Source: Acidovorax sp. NO-1
GTDB lineage: Bacteria; Pseudomonadota; Gammaproteobacteria; Burkholderiales; Burkholderiaceae_C
Reading direction: 5' to 3'
Assembly (NCBI RefSeq): GCF_000238595.1
Contig: NZ_AGTS01000046.1
Span: 16,743-80,742, forward strand
Length of the DNA: 64,000 nt
The notes below the pieces were generated by a model. That model saw only the letters and a program-made list of their open reading frames with translations, was not told the origin of the DNA and did no database searches. Each line of letters starts with the position of its first letter. Within the stretch, counting starts at the first letter, position 1. A program made the translations under genes and the position numbers. Below, piece after piece: positions 8,823-17,808 of this stretch.

Positions 8823-9740
8823 CAGAAAGCGCACCGCCTGCGGCAGCGACTGCACACCCGGCAGGAAATGGTCGAGCGTGGCCCCCAGCACCACGGCACA
8901 GATCAGCGCACCCAGCAGCGGTTTCCAGGTGAGCCGCACCGCGGCCATCAGCCAACCCTCGCGCTCCACACCCACCGCAGCGCGCGCCGTGGCCACCGAA
9001 AAAGCCAGCTCCACGGCCACGGTGAGCAGCACATCCCAGCCAAAGAAAAGCATGGCCAGCGAGCCCGCGCCAAAGATGAGTGCCGCACCGATGAGAAAGA
9101 TGGCCACCACCGGCACGACCACGATGGCTCCATCGTCGGCGCTGCCAATGGCCTCCGCGGCGCTGCCCGCCACATCCCCGAGCACGCCGGTCTCGCTGCC
9201 CGAACCACTGCCGGAAAGCCCCTGCACCCACCCGCCGCCAAAATCGCCCGTCGCGCCGCCCCCACCAAAGTCGCCACCGCCGGTGCGCGGCAGCGGCATC
9301 TGGCCGCCACCCCCCGGCGACCCGCCGCGCGGCCAGGGCAGGTCCGGCAGGTCGAGGCTCACGTCGCCCTGGCTGTCACCGGACTTGCCCGCGTTTCGGC
9401 CCTCACGCACCAGCCTCGCCGCCCAGGCCCGCAGCACCAGCAGATACCCCAGGTATCCCACCGAAAGCGTGGCCAGGTACCGCAGCGCCAGCGACTCCAC
9501 CCCCAGCAGCATCTGCACATGGGAGGTGGACCACATGATCAGCAGCGTGAAGCTGCCAATGAGCAGCCCGTGCCAGCGCAGGCTATAGCGCTGCTGCAGG
9601 GTGCGCGCCACGGTGCCGTGGTGCGGCATGCGCACCGATCGCCAGCTGGAGCTGCGTTGCGCCTCGCGGTTGCGGCTGTTCTTTGCGGTGCTGTGGGTAC
9701 TGTTGCTGTTTCGATTGCGTTTGTCAGGGGTCGTGGCCAT
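8811..9740 (-). CDS. Conserved membrane protein with Gly-rich linker, function unknown
   Basis: From ATG 9740 (MATTPDKRN) the product is 309 residues. It has a basic, Ser/Arg/Asn-rich N-terminus, two membrane segments around GLLIGSFTLLIMW and LATLSVGYLGYLLVL, a long Gly/Pro/Asp-rich linker, then about three more membrane segments (IVVVPVVAIFLIGAALIFGAG, LLTVAVELAFSVATA and LLGALICAVVLGATL). I do not recognise the family. It stands alone between convergent argP and alr. The Gly-rich linker could reflect low-complexity drift. The longer start at 9785 is less likely, because it adds a region unlike a membrane-protein N-terminus. Confidence 0.65.
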   Translation of the reverse strand: MATTPDKRNRNSNSTHSTAKNSRNREAQRSSSWRSVRMPHHGTVARTLQQRYSLRWHGLLIGSFTLLIMWSTSHVQMLLGVESLALRYLATLSVGYLGYLLVLRAWAARLVREGRNAGKSGDSQGDVSLDLPDLPWPRGGSPGGGGQMPLPRTGGGDFGGGGATGDFGGGWVQGLSGSGSGSETGVLGDVAGSAAEAIGSADDGAIVVVPVVAIFLIGAALIFGAGSLAMLFFGWDVLLTVAVELAFSVATARAAVGVEREGWLMAAVRLTWKPLLGALICAVVLGATLDHFLPGVQSLPQAVRFLSAP

Positions 9741-9861
9741 GGAGGGAGCGCTGGCAAAAAAGCGTGAAGGACTGTGAATGCGCACATTTCACACCACGGG
9801 CACGGCGCAGGGCTCCCTGCGCGATCCCCCGGGGTTGCCAGACCGTGAACTTCCAGGCGTT

Positions 9862-10977
9862 TCAGGCAGGCGCATCCACCGCCACAGGCACGCGCGGCGC
9901 CAGCGCGCACATCAGCTCGTACCCCACCGTGCCCGCCGCCTGCGCCACCTCGTCGACGGGCAGCACCACACCATTGCTGGCCCGCCCCCAGAGCGTGACC
10001 TCGCTGCCAAAGCCCACGTCCACACCCGCCTGCTGCAGTGGCGTCAGGTCCACGGTGACCATGTCCATGCTCACGCGGCCCACCAGCCGGGTGCGCACCC
10101 CGTTGACCAGCACCGGGGTGCCGGTGTCGCAATGGCGCGGGTAGCCGTCGGCATAGCCGCAGGCTGCGACCCCGATGGTCATCGGCCCTTCGGCCGTAAA
10201 GCGCGAGCCATAGCCGACCGTGTCGCCCGCCTGCAGCTGCTGCACGGCCAGCAGGCGGGTGGCCAGCGTCATCGTGGACTGCAGGGCCCAGTGGTCCGCA
10301 TCGTTTTCGGGGAAATCCGGGGCGCTGCCGTACAGCACGATCCCGGCGCGCACCCAGTCGGAGCGCAGGCGCGCATCGGCATGGTGGCGCAGCGTGGCGG
10401 CGCTGTTGGACACGCTGCGCTCACCGGGCAGGTCCTGCGTCACCCCATTGAACACCTCGATCTGGTGGGCCACGCCCCGGGGGCCGTCCGCGTCGCTGAA
10501 GTGGGTCATGAACGAGATCTCGTCCACCTGCGGCAGCGCATTGAGCCGCGCCCACGCCGCGCGGTAGCGCTGGGGCGTGAAACCCAGGCGGTTCATGCCC
10601 GAGTTCATCTTGAGGAAAACCCGGTGCGGCACCTGGGTCTTGTGCGACGCCAGCATGTCGATCTGCTCGTCGCAGTGCACGGCGTGCCACAGCCCCAGGC
10701 GGGAACACAGCTCCAGATCGCGGGGCTCGAACACGCCTTCCAGCAGCAGGATCGGCCCGCGCCAGCCCAGTTGGCGCACGCGTTCGGCCTCGGCCAGGTC
10801 CAGCAGCGCAAAGCCGTCGGCACCTCGCAGGCCTTCGTACACCCGCTCGATGCCATGGCCGTAGGCGTTGGCCTTGACGACGGCCCAGACCCTGGCGTCC
10901 GGCGCGGACCGGCGCGCGCGCATCAGGTTGTGGTGCAGTGCGGTGGTGTGGATGGTGGCGTGGACAGGACGGGGCAT
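9862..10977 (-). CDS. alr: Alanine racemase
   Basis: PLP enzyme that interconverts L- and D-Ala for peptidoglycan. It has 371 residues from ATG 10977 ([18 protein letters not shown]). The PLP lysine is at about residue 35 in [11 protein letters not shown]; the catalytic tyrosine is in [17 protein letters not shown] and [12 protein letters not shown] belong to the C-terminal beta domain. An upstream in-frame start at 11073 would add 32 unconserved residues. It is divergent from lplT, with about 157 bp between the starts. Confidence 0.95.
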   Translation of the reverse strand: MPRPVHATIHTTALHHNLMRARRSAPDARVWAVVKANAYGHGIERVYEGLRGADGFALLDLAEAERVRQLGWRGPILLLEGVFEPRDLELCSRLGLWHAVHCDEQIDMLASHKTQVPHRVFLKMNSGMNRLGFTPQRYRAAWARLNALPQVDEISFMTHFSDADGPRGVAHQIEVFNGVTQDLPGERSVSNSAATLRHHADARLRSDWVRAGIVLYGSAPDFPENDADHWALQSTMTLATRLLAVQQLQAGDTVGYGSRFTAEGPMTIGVAACGYADGYPRHCDTGTPVLVNGVRTRLVGRVSMDMVTVDLTPLQQAGVDVGFGSEVTLWGRASNGVVLPVDEVAQAAGTVGYELMCALAPRVPVAVDAPA

Positions 10978-11134
10978 GGAAAAGAACCAGGTGCAAACGG
11001 GCGGTTTACCGGGGAATACGCGCAGGATTCTGGCACTGCGGCCGTTTATCCGCGTGATATAACCGTCCGTCACTAGCGAGCGTATCCATATTTAACAGCG
11101 CATCAGCCGAACTGATGCAGCCTCCAGCCATTCG

Positions 11135-12439
11135 ATGAAGCGCGGTTTTTACACCATCATGTCGGCGCAGTTTTTCAGCTCGCTGGCCGACAACGCACTT
11201 TTCGTGGCCGCCGTGGAGCTTCTGCGCACAGAAGGCGCCCCCGAGTGGCAGCGCGCCGCCCTGGTGCCCATGTTTGCCCTGTTCTATGTGGTGCTGGCGC
11301 CCTTCGTGGGCGCATTTGCCGATGCGCTGCCCAAGGGCAAGGTCATGTTTGTCAGCAACGCCATCAAGGTGGTGGGCTGCCTGATGATGCTGTTCGGCTC
11401 GCACCCGCTCATTGCGTATGCCGTGGTGGGGCTGGGCGCTGCAGCCTACTCGCCCGCCAAGTACGGCATCCTCACCGAACTGTTACCGGCATCGCAGCTG
11501 GTCAAGGCCAACGGCTGGATCGAGGGGCTCACCATTGCCTCGATCATTCTGGGGGTGCTGCTGGGCGGGCAGCTGGTGGGCCTGCAGCTGTCGGCGCTGC
11601 TGCTGAGCATTGATGTCCCGGGGCTCGACACCGGTGTGGACACCGCGGCAGAGGCCGCCATCGCCGCGCTGATCGTGGTCTACGCCGTGGCCGCCTGGTT
11701 CAACACCCGCATCCCCCACACCGGTGTGGAAATGCGCCCGCTGCGCGCTGATGCGTCGCGCTCCGTGCTGTCCAACGCGCTGAGCCTGCTGCCAGATTTC
11801 TGGGCCTGCAATGGCCGCCTGTGGCGCGACAAGCTGGGCCAGATTTCGCTGGCCACCACCACGCTGTTCTGGGGCGCCGGTGGCAACCTCAAGTTCATCG
11901 TGCTGGCCTGGGCCTCTGCAGCGCTGGGCTACAACACCACGCAGGCATCGGCCCTCACCGGTGTGGTGGCCATCGGTACGGCCGTGGGGGCGGTGGTGGC
12001 ATCCATGCGCATGCGGCTGGACATGGCCACCAAGGTGATTCCGCTGGGCATCGGCATGGGGCTGTTGCTGATCCTGATGGTGTTCATCAGCAACATCTGG
12101 GTGGCCATTCCCTTCCTCATCCTGCTCGGTGGCCTGGGGGGTTACCTGGTGGTGCCGATGAACGCGCTGCTGCAGCACAGGGGCCACAACCTGATGGGCG
12201 CGGGCCGCTCGATTGCGGTGCAGAACTTCAATGAGCAGGCCTGCATCCTGGGCCTGGGCGCGTTCTACAGCCTGTCGCTCAAGCTGGGCCTGTCGGTGTT
12301 TGGCGCGATCATCACCTTCGGGCTCGTGGTGGCGGGCATCATGTGGATCATCCGTCGCTGGCACCAGCGCAACTGCATCCACTACCGCGACGAAGTGAAC
12401 CACCTGCTGCACATTGCGCGGCACGATACGCACCACTGA
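11135..12439 (+). CDS. lplT: Lysophospholipid transporter LplT
   Basis: Major facilitator protein that brings lysophospholipids across the inner membrane for reacylation. It has 434 residues and about twelve membrane segments, and begins MKRGFYTIMSAQFFSSLADN. Family marks are SLADNALFVAAVELL, AAAYSPAKYGILTELLP and GWIEGLTIASIILG. In enterobacteria lplT sits with aas, whose acyltransferase-synthetase reacylates the imported lipid. No aas is adjacent here, so the partner must be elsewhere. Confidence 0.9.
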   Translation: MKRGFYTIMSAQFFSSLADNALFVAAVELLRTEGAPEWQRAALVPMFALFYVVLAPFVGAFADALPKGKVMFVSNAIKVVGCLMMLFGSHPLIAYAVVGLGAAAYSPAKYGILTELLPASQLVKANGWIEGLTIASIILGVLLGGQLVGLQLSALLLSIDVPGLDTGVDTAAEAAIAALIVVYAVAAWFNTRIPHTGVEMRPLRADASRSVLSNALSLLPDFWACNGRLWRDKLGQISLATTTLFWGAGGNLKFIVLAWASAALGYNTTQASALTGVVAIGTAVGAVVASMRMRLDMATKVIPLGIGMGLLLILMVFISNIWVAIPFLILLGGLGGYLVVPMNALLQHRGHNLMGAGRSIAVQNFNEQACILGLGAFYSLSLKLGLSVFGAIITFGLVVAGIMWIIRRWHQRNCIHYRDEVNHLLHIARHDTHH

Positions 12440-12447
12440 CTTCTGAT

Positions 12448-12640
12448 TGCGAGGCCCCCCTGTGCGGCTCCGCCGCTTCCCCCGGAGGGGGACGCACCCG
12501 GTGGCCCGGAATCACGGAAGGCTCCCCCTGAGGCGCTGCGCGCCTTCCCCCTCTCTCGCTGCGCGGGAGGTGGACGCACCCCGTGGCCTGGCAGAGCCAG
12601 TTCCACGTGTGCACTGGTAGGGGAGCGTGCCAGTTTTAAT
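12448..12640 (+). repeat. Dispersed repeat B, two tandem units
   Basis: Two adjacent diverged units of a GC-rich element with the core CCCTGAGGCGCTGCGCGCC, a Pu/Py-rich stem (CCCCCTCTC / GGGAGG) and GTGGCCTGGCAGAGCCAGTT. Similar blocks follow the SDR gene (33579), the Bug gene (34779) and, inverted, precede the end of the liv binding-protein gene (47551). It is non-coding. Confidence 0.7.
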
Positions 12641-12651
12641 GGCTGTGCTGC

Positions 12652-12720
12652 ATGGAACTATTTGCTACACAATTGATAGCTATTGGCGCTCATCCATCAA
12701 GCGCTAGAGCCTGTTTTCAC
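12652..12720 (-). repeat. Dispersed repeat A, copy 2 (inverted)
   Basis: Contains AATTGATAGCTATTGGCGCT and ATCAAGCGCTAGAGCCTGTT, the reverse orientation of the copy at 4808. It ends 5 bp before the EamA-type exporter start, so it may carry or replace that gene's leader. Confidence 0.8.
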
Positions 12721-12725
12721 TCTCA

Positions 12726-13622
12726 ATGCATTCTCCTCTGCCCTTTGCCGCCCTGCTGTTCAATGCTTTCGTCTGGGGCCTGGCGTGGTGGCCGTTTCAG
12801 CGCATGTACCAGGCGGGGCTGCATCCGCTGTGGGCCACGGCCTGCATGTATGCCGTGGTGCTGGTGGCGTTGCTGGCCTGGCGGCCGGGCATCTTGCAGC
12901 AGATGCGCGCGCACCCGCAGCTGTGGCTGCTGGCGCTGGCTTCGGGGCTGAACAACGTGGCCTTCAACTGGGCAGTGACCATTGGCGACGTGGTGCGCGT
13001 GATCCTGCTGTTCTATCTGATGCCCGCCTGGGCCGTGCTGCTGGCCTGGCGCATTCTGGGCGAGCGACCCACGCCGGCGGCACTGCTGCGCCTGGCGCTG
13101 GCCTTTGCGGGCGTGGTGCTGGTGCTGCTGCCCGAGGCCGCGCCCGCCGCGCGCCTGCTGCAGAACCTGAGCCTGGCCGACGGCCTGGCCCTGCTGGGCG
13201 GATTCATGTTTGCACTCACCAATGTTACGCTGCGCCGCCTGCACGCCGTGCCGGGGCCGGCCCGCATGGTCACCATGTTCGGCGGCTGCACGCTCATGGC
13301 ACTGGTGGCGGCCGGCGTCGGGCTGCAGTTGGGAGTGGTGGAGCCGTTTCCGGCGCCCAACAGCACCTGGGTGGTCACCGGCCTGCTGCTGGCCGGTTTG
13401 CTGATGCTGGGCAACTGGGCGTTGCAGTTTGGCGCCGCACGCCTGGCCGCGGGCACCACGGCGCTCGTCATGCTGTCGGAGGTGATGTTCGCCAGCGTGT
13501 CATCGGCCCTGCTGGGTGCATCCACCCTGAGCACGCGCACCGTGCTGGGCGGCGGGATGATCCTGCTGGCATCGCTGCTCGCCGCACTGCAGTTTCGCCG
13601 ACCCGGTGGTGCCGCGCACTAA
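12726..13622 (+). CDS. EamA/DMT-family transporter
   Basis: A 298-residue inner-membrane protein with ten hydrophobic segments arranged as two EamA repeats. The first runs about 8-130 (LFNAFVWGLAWWPFQRMYQA, then RVILLFYLMPAWAVLLAWRI LGERPT) and the second about 160-290 (LGGFMFALTNVTLRRL, ending in LGGGMILLASLLAALQFRRP). Members export amino acids, nucleosides or other metabolites; the substrate here cannot be read from sequence. Repeat A lies immediately upstream and the glutathione peroxidase gene follows 53 bp downstream. Confidence 0.88.
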   Translation: MHSPLPFAALLFNAFVWGLAWWPFQRMYQAGLHPLWATACMYAVVLVALLAWRPGILQQMRAHPQLWLLALASGLNNVAFNWAVTIGDVVRVILLFYLMPAWAVLLAWRILGERPTPAALLRLALAFAGVVLVLLPEAAPAARLLQNLSLADGLALLGGFMFALTNVTLRRLHAVPGPARMVTMFGGCTLMALVAAGVGLQLGVVEPFPAPNSTWVVTGLLLAGLLMLGNWALQFGAARLAAGTTALVMLSEVMFASVSSALLGASTLSTRTVLGGGMILLASLLAALQFRRPGGAAH

Positions 13623-13675
13623 CTGGGAGCGCAGCCGCTACGATGGCGCGTCATCCCAACCAGGAGTTTTTCATC

Positions 13676-14164
13676 ATGCCCACCAGCATCTACGACTTTG
13701 AAGCCCAGCAGATGAACGGGCAAACCGTGCCCCTGTCGCAGTACAAGGACAAGGTGCTGCTCATCGTGAACACTGCCAGCGCCTGCGGCTTCACGCCACA
13801 ATTCGGTGGGCTGGAAGAGCTGCACAAGCAGTACGCCGACAAGGGGCTGGTGGTGCTGGGCTTCCCCTGCAACCAGTTCGGCAGCCAGGACCCCGGCAGC
13901 AACGACGAGATCGCCAGCTTCTGCCAGCTGAACTATGGCGTGAGCTTTCCCATGATGGCCAAGATCGACGTCAACGGGGCCGACGCCTCGCCGCTGTACA
14001 AATGGCTCTCCGCCGAAGCCCCTGGTTTGCTGGGCAGCAAGGCCATCAAGTGGAACTTCACGAAGTTCCTCGTCGGCAAGGATGGCCGCGTCATCCGACG
14101 CTACGCACCGCAGGATGCGCCCAAGAAACTGGCGGGGGACATTGAGGCGGCGCTGACACCATGA
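13676..14164 (+). CDS. Glutathione peroxidase family protein (Cys type)
   Basis: A 162-residue thiol peroxidase (BtuE/BsaA group) that reduces hydroperoxides with glutathione or thioredoxin. The catalytic tetrad can be placed: Cys37 in NTASACGFTPQF (Cys rather than selenocysteine), Gln67 in GFPCNQFG, and Trp126-Asn127 in KWNFTKFLV. The ATG at 13676 has CAGGAG about 9 bases upstream. It has no signal peptide, so it is cytoplasmic. Likely role: peroxide defence. Confidence 0.94.
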   Translation: MPTSIYDFEAQQMNGQTVPLSQYKDKVLLIVNTASACGFTPQFGGLEELHKQYADKGLVVLGFPCNQFGSQDPGSNDEIASFCQLNYGVSFPMMAKIDVNGADASPLYKWLSAEAPGLLGSKAIKWNFTKFLVGKDGRVIRRYAPQDAPKKLAGDIEAALTP

Positions 14165-14271
14165 TCGAGCACCCGACCCGCGTTCTCAACGTGCGCATCG
14201 CGGCCCGGTAGCTCTATCAGATGGGCCAGTCTGACGACGAAGTCTCTCTGATAAGGTGAACACACAGCATG

Positions 14272-14997
14272 TCATCGGCAGCGCGACGCCTCCTGAGGGA
14301 GCGTACCTCGCCCGACCATCTCCGCCTCCACCTTGCGCAGCAGGTCGGCCAGGGTCTTGCCGGGCTCGGGCTGGAAGTGTTCTTCCAGCACCACCAGGTC
14401 CACGATGCGGTCGATGCGAAAGCCCCGGAAGTCCCCGCGCAGTTCGCACCAGGCCGACAGGGTCCAGACCTTGCCCCAGTAAAAGCAGCCCAGAGGCCGC
14501 AGGCGGCGCTGGGTGGGGCGGCCCTGCACGTCAGCGTAATCAATGTGCACCATGTTGCGCGTGTGCACGGCCTCGCGCAGGGCTTGCAGGGTGGTGAGCG
14601 CGCGGGGGCCCAGACCCACGGCGGGGGCGTAGAGCGCCTGCGCCTCGGCGGCCACGCGGGCGGCGGGGGGCAGCACGGACAGGATCTTGCCCAGGGCGCC
14701 TTCCACCTCGCGCGCCAGGCCGGTGTCCAGCCAGGCCTGGGCCAGGCGGGCGGCGGCGACCAGCGCGTTGGCCTCGCCCTGGCTGAACATGAGGGGCGGC
14801 AGGTCGAAGCCGGCGCCCAGGCGGTAGCCCACGCCGGCCTCGCCTTCGATGGGCACGCCCTGGTGCTGCAGGTCGGCCACGTCGCGGTAGATGGTGCGGG
14901 CCGACACCTCCAGCCGCTCGGCCAGGAAGGCGGCTGTGGACAGGCGCCGCCCGCGGATGAGCTGCACGATCTGAAACAGGCGGTCAGCGCGGCGCAT
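14272..14997 (-). CDS. WYL-domain transcriptional regulator (YafY/DeoR-like HTH)
   Basis: A 241-residue regulator with an N-terminal helix-turn-helix of the HTH_11 type (RLFQIVQLIRGRRLSTAAFL, ERLEVSARTIYRDVADLQ) and a WYL ligand-sensing domain around residues 130-215 (TRNMVHIDYADVQGRPTQRR, WGKVWTLSAWCELRGDFRGF). In many proteobacteria this subfamily regulates a neighbouring GyrI-like or VOC gene. Here the GyrI-like gene lies just upstream on the same strand. A 24-bp palindrome before that gene recurs exactly in arms and spacing before the VOC genes at 42.4 kb and is a candidate operator. Confidence 0.88.
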   Translation of the reverse strand: MRRADRLFQIVQLIRGRRLSTAAFLAERLEVSARTIYRDVADLQHQGVPIEGEAGVGYRLGAGFDLPPLMFSQGEANALVAAARLAQAWLDTGLAREVEGALGKILSVLPPAARVAAEAQALYAPAVGLGPRALTTLQALREAVHTRNMVHIDYADVQGRPTQRRLRPLGCFYWGKVWTLSAWCELRGDFRGFRIDRIVDLVVLEEHFQPEPGKTLADLLRKVEAEMVGRGTLPQEASRCR

Positions 14998-15011
14998 GGT
15001 GGGGAGGTGAG

Positions 15012-15071
15012 ACTTTTGGTGTTTTTTGGCGCCAGCGCTTGTCCATCAAGCGCTGGCAGCTATCATTTTTG
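15012..15071 (+). repeat. Dispersed repeat A, copy 3
   Basis: Contains a perfect inner palindrome, CCAGCGCTTGTCC...CAAGCGCTGG, followed by CAGCTATCATTTTTG. It lies between the WYL regulator and the GyrI-like gene, and supplies the last codons and stop of the latter. Confidence 0.85.
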
Positions 15072-15679
15072 CATGAGTTGCCTGCTATGCACAGGGGGCT
15101 CCGTGGTGGCAGCGCTTTGCTGCATGCAACAGCTCGCATCGCCCACGATGCCGATGTGAATGGCCACCTGGTCGGGGCCGCTGTAGGCCTCGAAATCAGT
15201 GCCAAACCGCCGCTGCACCTGGGGATTGCGCGCAAAGTAGGCCCAGATGGCGCCCCAGGTGTCGATCACCATCTGCGGCATGGGGCCCGCGCTGGTGAAC
15301 ACCAGGTAGGTGCCGGCCAACACGGGCGTTATGCGGATCTTTTCGCCGCCCACATCGCCCGCCGCGCCTGCGCCGGGGTCGGTGGCCACGCCCACGGTGA
15401 CGTCGAAAGCGCCGTGGGCGTCGGACTCGTACGCGCTGTAGACGCCGAAGAGGCGCCCGTCATGGCCGGCGGCGGGCAGGTGGCGCTCCCAGCTGTGGCT
15501 GAAAAACCGGTCCCATAGGGCGCCGATGCGGGCGGTGGCGGGGTCGTTCTCGTCACTGTTGCGGGTGCGCACAGACAGGCCGGTGACCTGGAAGGCGTCG
15601 ATGTGAACAGTGTGGGGGCCGGACGCGGACTCGGCAGCAAGTTCGGCCGGGGGAAGGCAGTGGCGGTGGACGTGTGCAT
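15063..15679 (-). CDS. GyrI-like / AraC effector-binding domain protein (possible frameshift near start)
   Basis: SHS2-fold small-molecule binding protein of the GyrI/AraE_bind type (HTVHIDAFQVTGLSVRTRNS; LFGVYSAYESD; YLVFTSAGPMPQMVIDTWGA; QVAIHIGI near the end). Relatives normally stop close to HIGI; here about 22 extra residues follow and the stop lies in repeat A. The only good start, ATG 15679, is in another frame. One extra C in the C5 run near 15650-15654 would join it smoothly to ...AELAAESASGPHTVHID. The alternative TTG at 15746 falls inside a palindromic operator and is unlikely. It is probably controlled by the WYL regulator next door. The family is clear; the N-terminus is not. Confidence 0.65.
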
Positions 15680-15736
15680 GGGCGTTTCGCTTTCTCTCTC
15701 TGTTTGGGGGACCGGGAGAGGGATGCTCGCGCCGTG

Positions 15737-15760
15737 CTGCTGACAACCTGGTGTCAGCAG
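15737..15760. promoter_or_regulatory. 24-bp palindrome, candidate WYL-regulator operator (site 1)
   Basis: CTGCTGACA - 6 bases - TGTCAGCAG, upstream of the GyrI-like gene. The same 9-bp arms with the same 6-base spacing occur at 42367-42390 before the VOC genes. Confidence 0.65.
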
Positions 15761-15824
15761 CCTGGCACGGCTTGCGCGGTGTCGCCTGTGGCCCACACCG
15801 TCCCGCAGGGCAGCGGGTGCTGGG

Positions 15825-16643
15825 CTACTGGGCGGGTTCGGTGGTTGCAGCAGCCGCTGCCTGCGCTTGCGCAGCCTGGCGCCGGCGTGCGCGCTCGAGC
15901 TGCTGGCCCACGGTGCGGGCCACCATGCCGTACATGTCGGCAAAGGCTTCCAGCGTCTGGCCGCTGGCTTCAAAGGCGCGCAGCAGGGCTTCGTCCTTGG
16001 CGTTGCGGGCAGACCATTCGGCAAAAGCCTCCTCCAGGAGGGCGTTGGCGGCGTCGTCGCGGCCGTGCACAAGCTCGGTGTACGCCTCGCGCGTGAGGCC
16101 CGAGGCTTCAAACGCCGCGATCATGCGGTTGCGCAGCTTGGGCAGCAGGTCTTCCGTGCTGCGGGCTTTGCGGCGGCGATAGACCTCCAGCAGCGCGTGG
16201 TGCACGTGTTCGGGCGCCATGTCTTCCACTGGCTCGCCTTGCAGGTCGTGGCGCTTGTCACCCGCGGCCACGCTTTGCAGGTAGCGGGTGGAGCGGGTGT
16301 GCAGGCCCAGCGCAACCTTCAGCGCATCACGCTCGAAGACGTCCGGGTGGGCGGCCAGCAGGTCTTGAAAGATGCCCCGCTTGAGCGGGCGGAACACCGC
16401 GCCGAACAGGTGCGGGTAAAAGCCGGCAAGTTGCTCCAGAACAGGGTGCGGCGCCTTGGACTGCGACGGGGCGGCACCGGCCGCAGGGCCCGCCTTGGCG
16501 CCGTTGCCCACCTCGTGCGCCGGCTTTCGCCGACCGCCTCGGCGTGCACGGGGATCACGGGGAGCACCGGCAGCAGCAATAGCATCCGAAGATGCGGGAG
16601 AGGAATCAGAAGCGGGGGAGGCAGGCGAAGAATCGACGGACAT
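15825..16643 (-). CDS. proQ: ProQ/FinO-family RNA chaperone
   Basis: A 272-residue protein from ATG 16643. The N-terminal 80 residues are Ala/Ser/Pro/Arg-rich and likely disordered (SSPASPASDSSPASS; RARRGGRRKP). The ProQ/FinO domain spans about 80-180: HPVLEQLAGFYPHLFGAVFR, PLKRGIFQDLLAAHP, and HTRSTRYLQSVA. A helical C-terminus of about 90 residues follows. FinO-domain proteins bind small RNAs and mRNA 3' ends; the basic flexible N-terminus would add RNA affinity. The upstream in-frame start at 16865 runs through unconserved sequence. It is divergent from the binding-protein/PDE pair. The symbol is by domain only. Confidence 0.85.
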   Translation of the reverse strand: MSVDSSPASPASDSSPASSDAIAAAGAPRDPRARRGGRRKPAHEVGNGAKAGPAAGAAPSQSKAPHPVLEQLAGFYPHLFGAVFRPLKRGIFQDLLAAHPDVFERDALKVALGLHTRSTRYLQSVAAGDKRHDLQGEPVEDMAPEHVHHALLEVYRRRKARSTEDLLPKLRNRMIAAFEASGLTREAYTELVHGRDDAANALLEEAFAEWSARNAKDEALLRAFEASGQTLEAFADMYGMVARTVGQQLERARRRQAAQAQAAAAATTEPAQ

Positions 16644-16794
16644 GGTCTGGGCAATCAAGCGGCAGGCGCTGCTGCAGGGCGGGAAGGACAATCCCGGATC
16701 ATCCCAGATTTCCGTTCGGGGCCGGGCAAGCCCCCTCCCGGCTGATCGCATGCGGGGTGCACACACTTCGTCACACTCGCTTACCATTCTGGCC

Positions 16795-17808
16795 ATGCCA
16801 CCCTCTGTGCACCTTCCCGCAGACCCCCTGGCGCGCTGCATCGGGTGGCGCAGGTTCTGCGCCATCCTGGCCCTGGCAGGTAGTGCGGCATGGTTGACGG
16901 CCTGCGGCCCGCGCTACGACCCGCCACTCGCAGTGGGCACCAACACCTGGACGGGTTACGAGCCGCTGTACCTGGCGCGCGACCTGGGCCTGCACGACGG
17001 TCTGCCGGTGCGGCTGGTGGAGCTGGGGTCCACCACCCAGAGCATGGATGCGCTGCGCACGGGGCAGTTGGGCATGGCCGGTTTGACACTGGACGAAGCC
17101 CTGACGCTGGCCCAGGAGGGAATTGCGCTGAAAGTGGTGTGGGTGATGGATGTATCCAGCGGTGCCGACGCACTGGTGGTGCGCCCTGGCCTGGCCGACC
17201 TGAGCGACCTGCGCGGCAGCAAGGTGGGTGTGGAGCAGACCGCTGTCGGAGCCTACATGCTGCAGGCGGCCCTGCGCATGGCGGGGCTTGCATCCGCGGA
17301 CATCACCGTCGTGCCCCTGCCAATGGATGAACACCTCTCGGCCTGGCGCGATGGGCGGGTGGATGCGCTGGTGACGTTTGACCCGGTGCTGCAGGTGCTG
17401 CGCGGAAGCGGTGCCAAGGTCCTGTTCGACAGCCGCGAGATCCCCGGAGAAATCGTGGACGTGCTGGTGGCGCGCAAGGAGGCTCTGGACTGCTGTTCGC
17501 AACACATTGCACAGCTGCTGCAAGCCCACCAGCGTGCACTGGGGCACCTGGCCACTGCCCGGGAAGACGCGCTGCAGCGCATGACACCGCGCCTGGGCCT
17601 GACGCCTGCCGAGATGGATGCGGCACTGGGTGGCATCGAGCTGCCCGACGCAGCCGCCAACCGCACCTTGCTGAGCGGGCCCAATGCCCGGCTGGCCAAC
17701 TCAGCGCAGCGCCTGGCTGCCAACATGCGTGAACAGGGCCTGCTGCACCGCGCTGTGGATGCGGCGTCGCTCATTGACGACCGCTTTGTGCGCGGCAACA
17801 CCCGATGA
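16795..17808 (+). CDS. NMT1/SsuA-type substrate-binding lipoprotein
   Basis: A 337-residue periplasmic-binding-protein-like lipoprotein. The signal ends in the lipobox LTAC, with the modified Cys near residue 38, and the mature part begins GPRYDPPLAVGTNTWTGYEP. Further family-like segments are DLRGSKVGVEQTAVGAYML and DGRVDALVTFDPVLQVL. There is no permease or ATPase nearby. Its stop overlaps the ATG of a membrane GGDEF-EAL gene (ATGA). This suggests a sensory role: the lipoprotein binds a ligand in the periplasm and reports to the sensor half of its partner, instead of feeding a transporter. Ligand unknown. Confidence 0.85.
   Translation: MPPSVHLPADPLARCIGWRRFCAILALAGSAAWLTACGPRYDPPLAVGTNTWTGYEPLYLARDLGLHDGLPVRLVELGSTTQSMDALRTGQLGMAGLTLDEALTLAQEGIALKVVWVMDVSSGADALVVRPGLADLSDLRGSKVGVEQTAVGAYMLQAALRMAGLASADITVVPLPMDEHLSAWRDGRVDALVTFDPVLQVLRGSGAKVLFDSREIPGEIVDVLVARKEALDCCSQHIAQLLQAHQRALGHLATAREDALQRMTPRLGLTPAEMDAALGGIELPDAAANRTLLSGPNARLANSAQRLAANMREQGLLHRAVDAASLIDDRFVRGNTR

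Noticed and set aside
15744..15746. TTG start for the GyrI-like gene
   Set aside because: It falls inside the 24-bp palindrome thought to be the operator and gives a basic, unconserved N-terminus.
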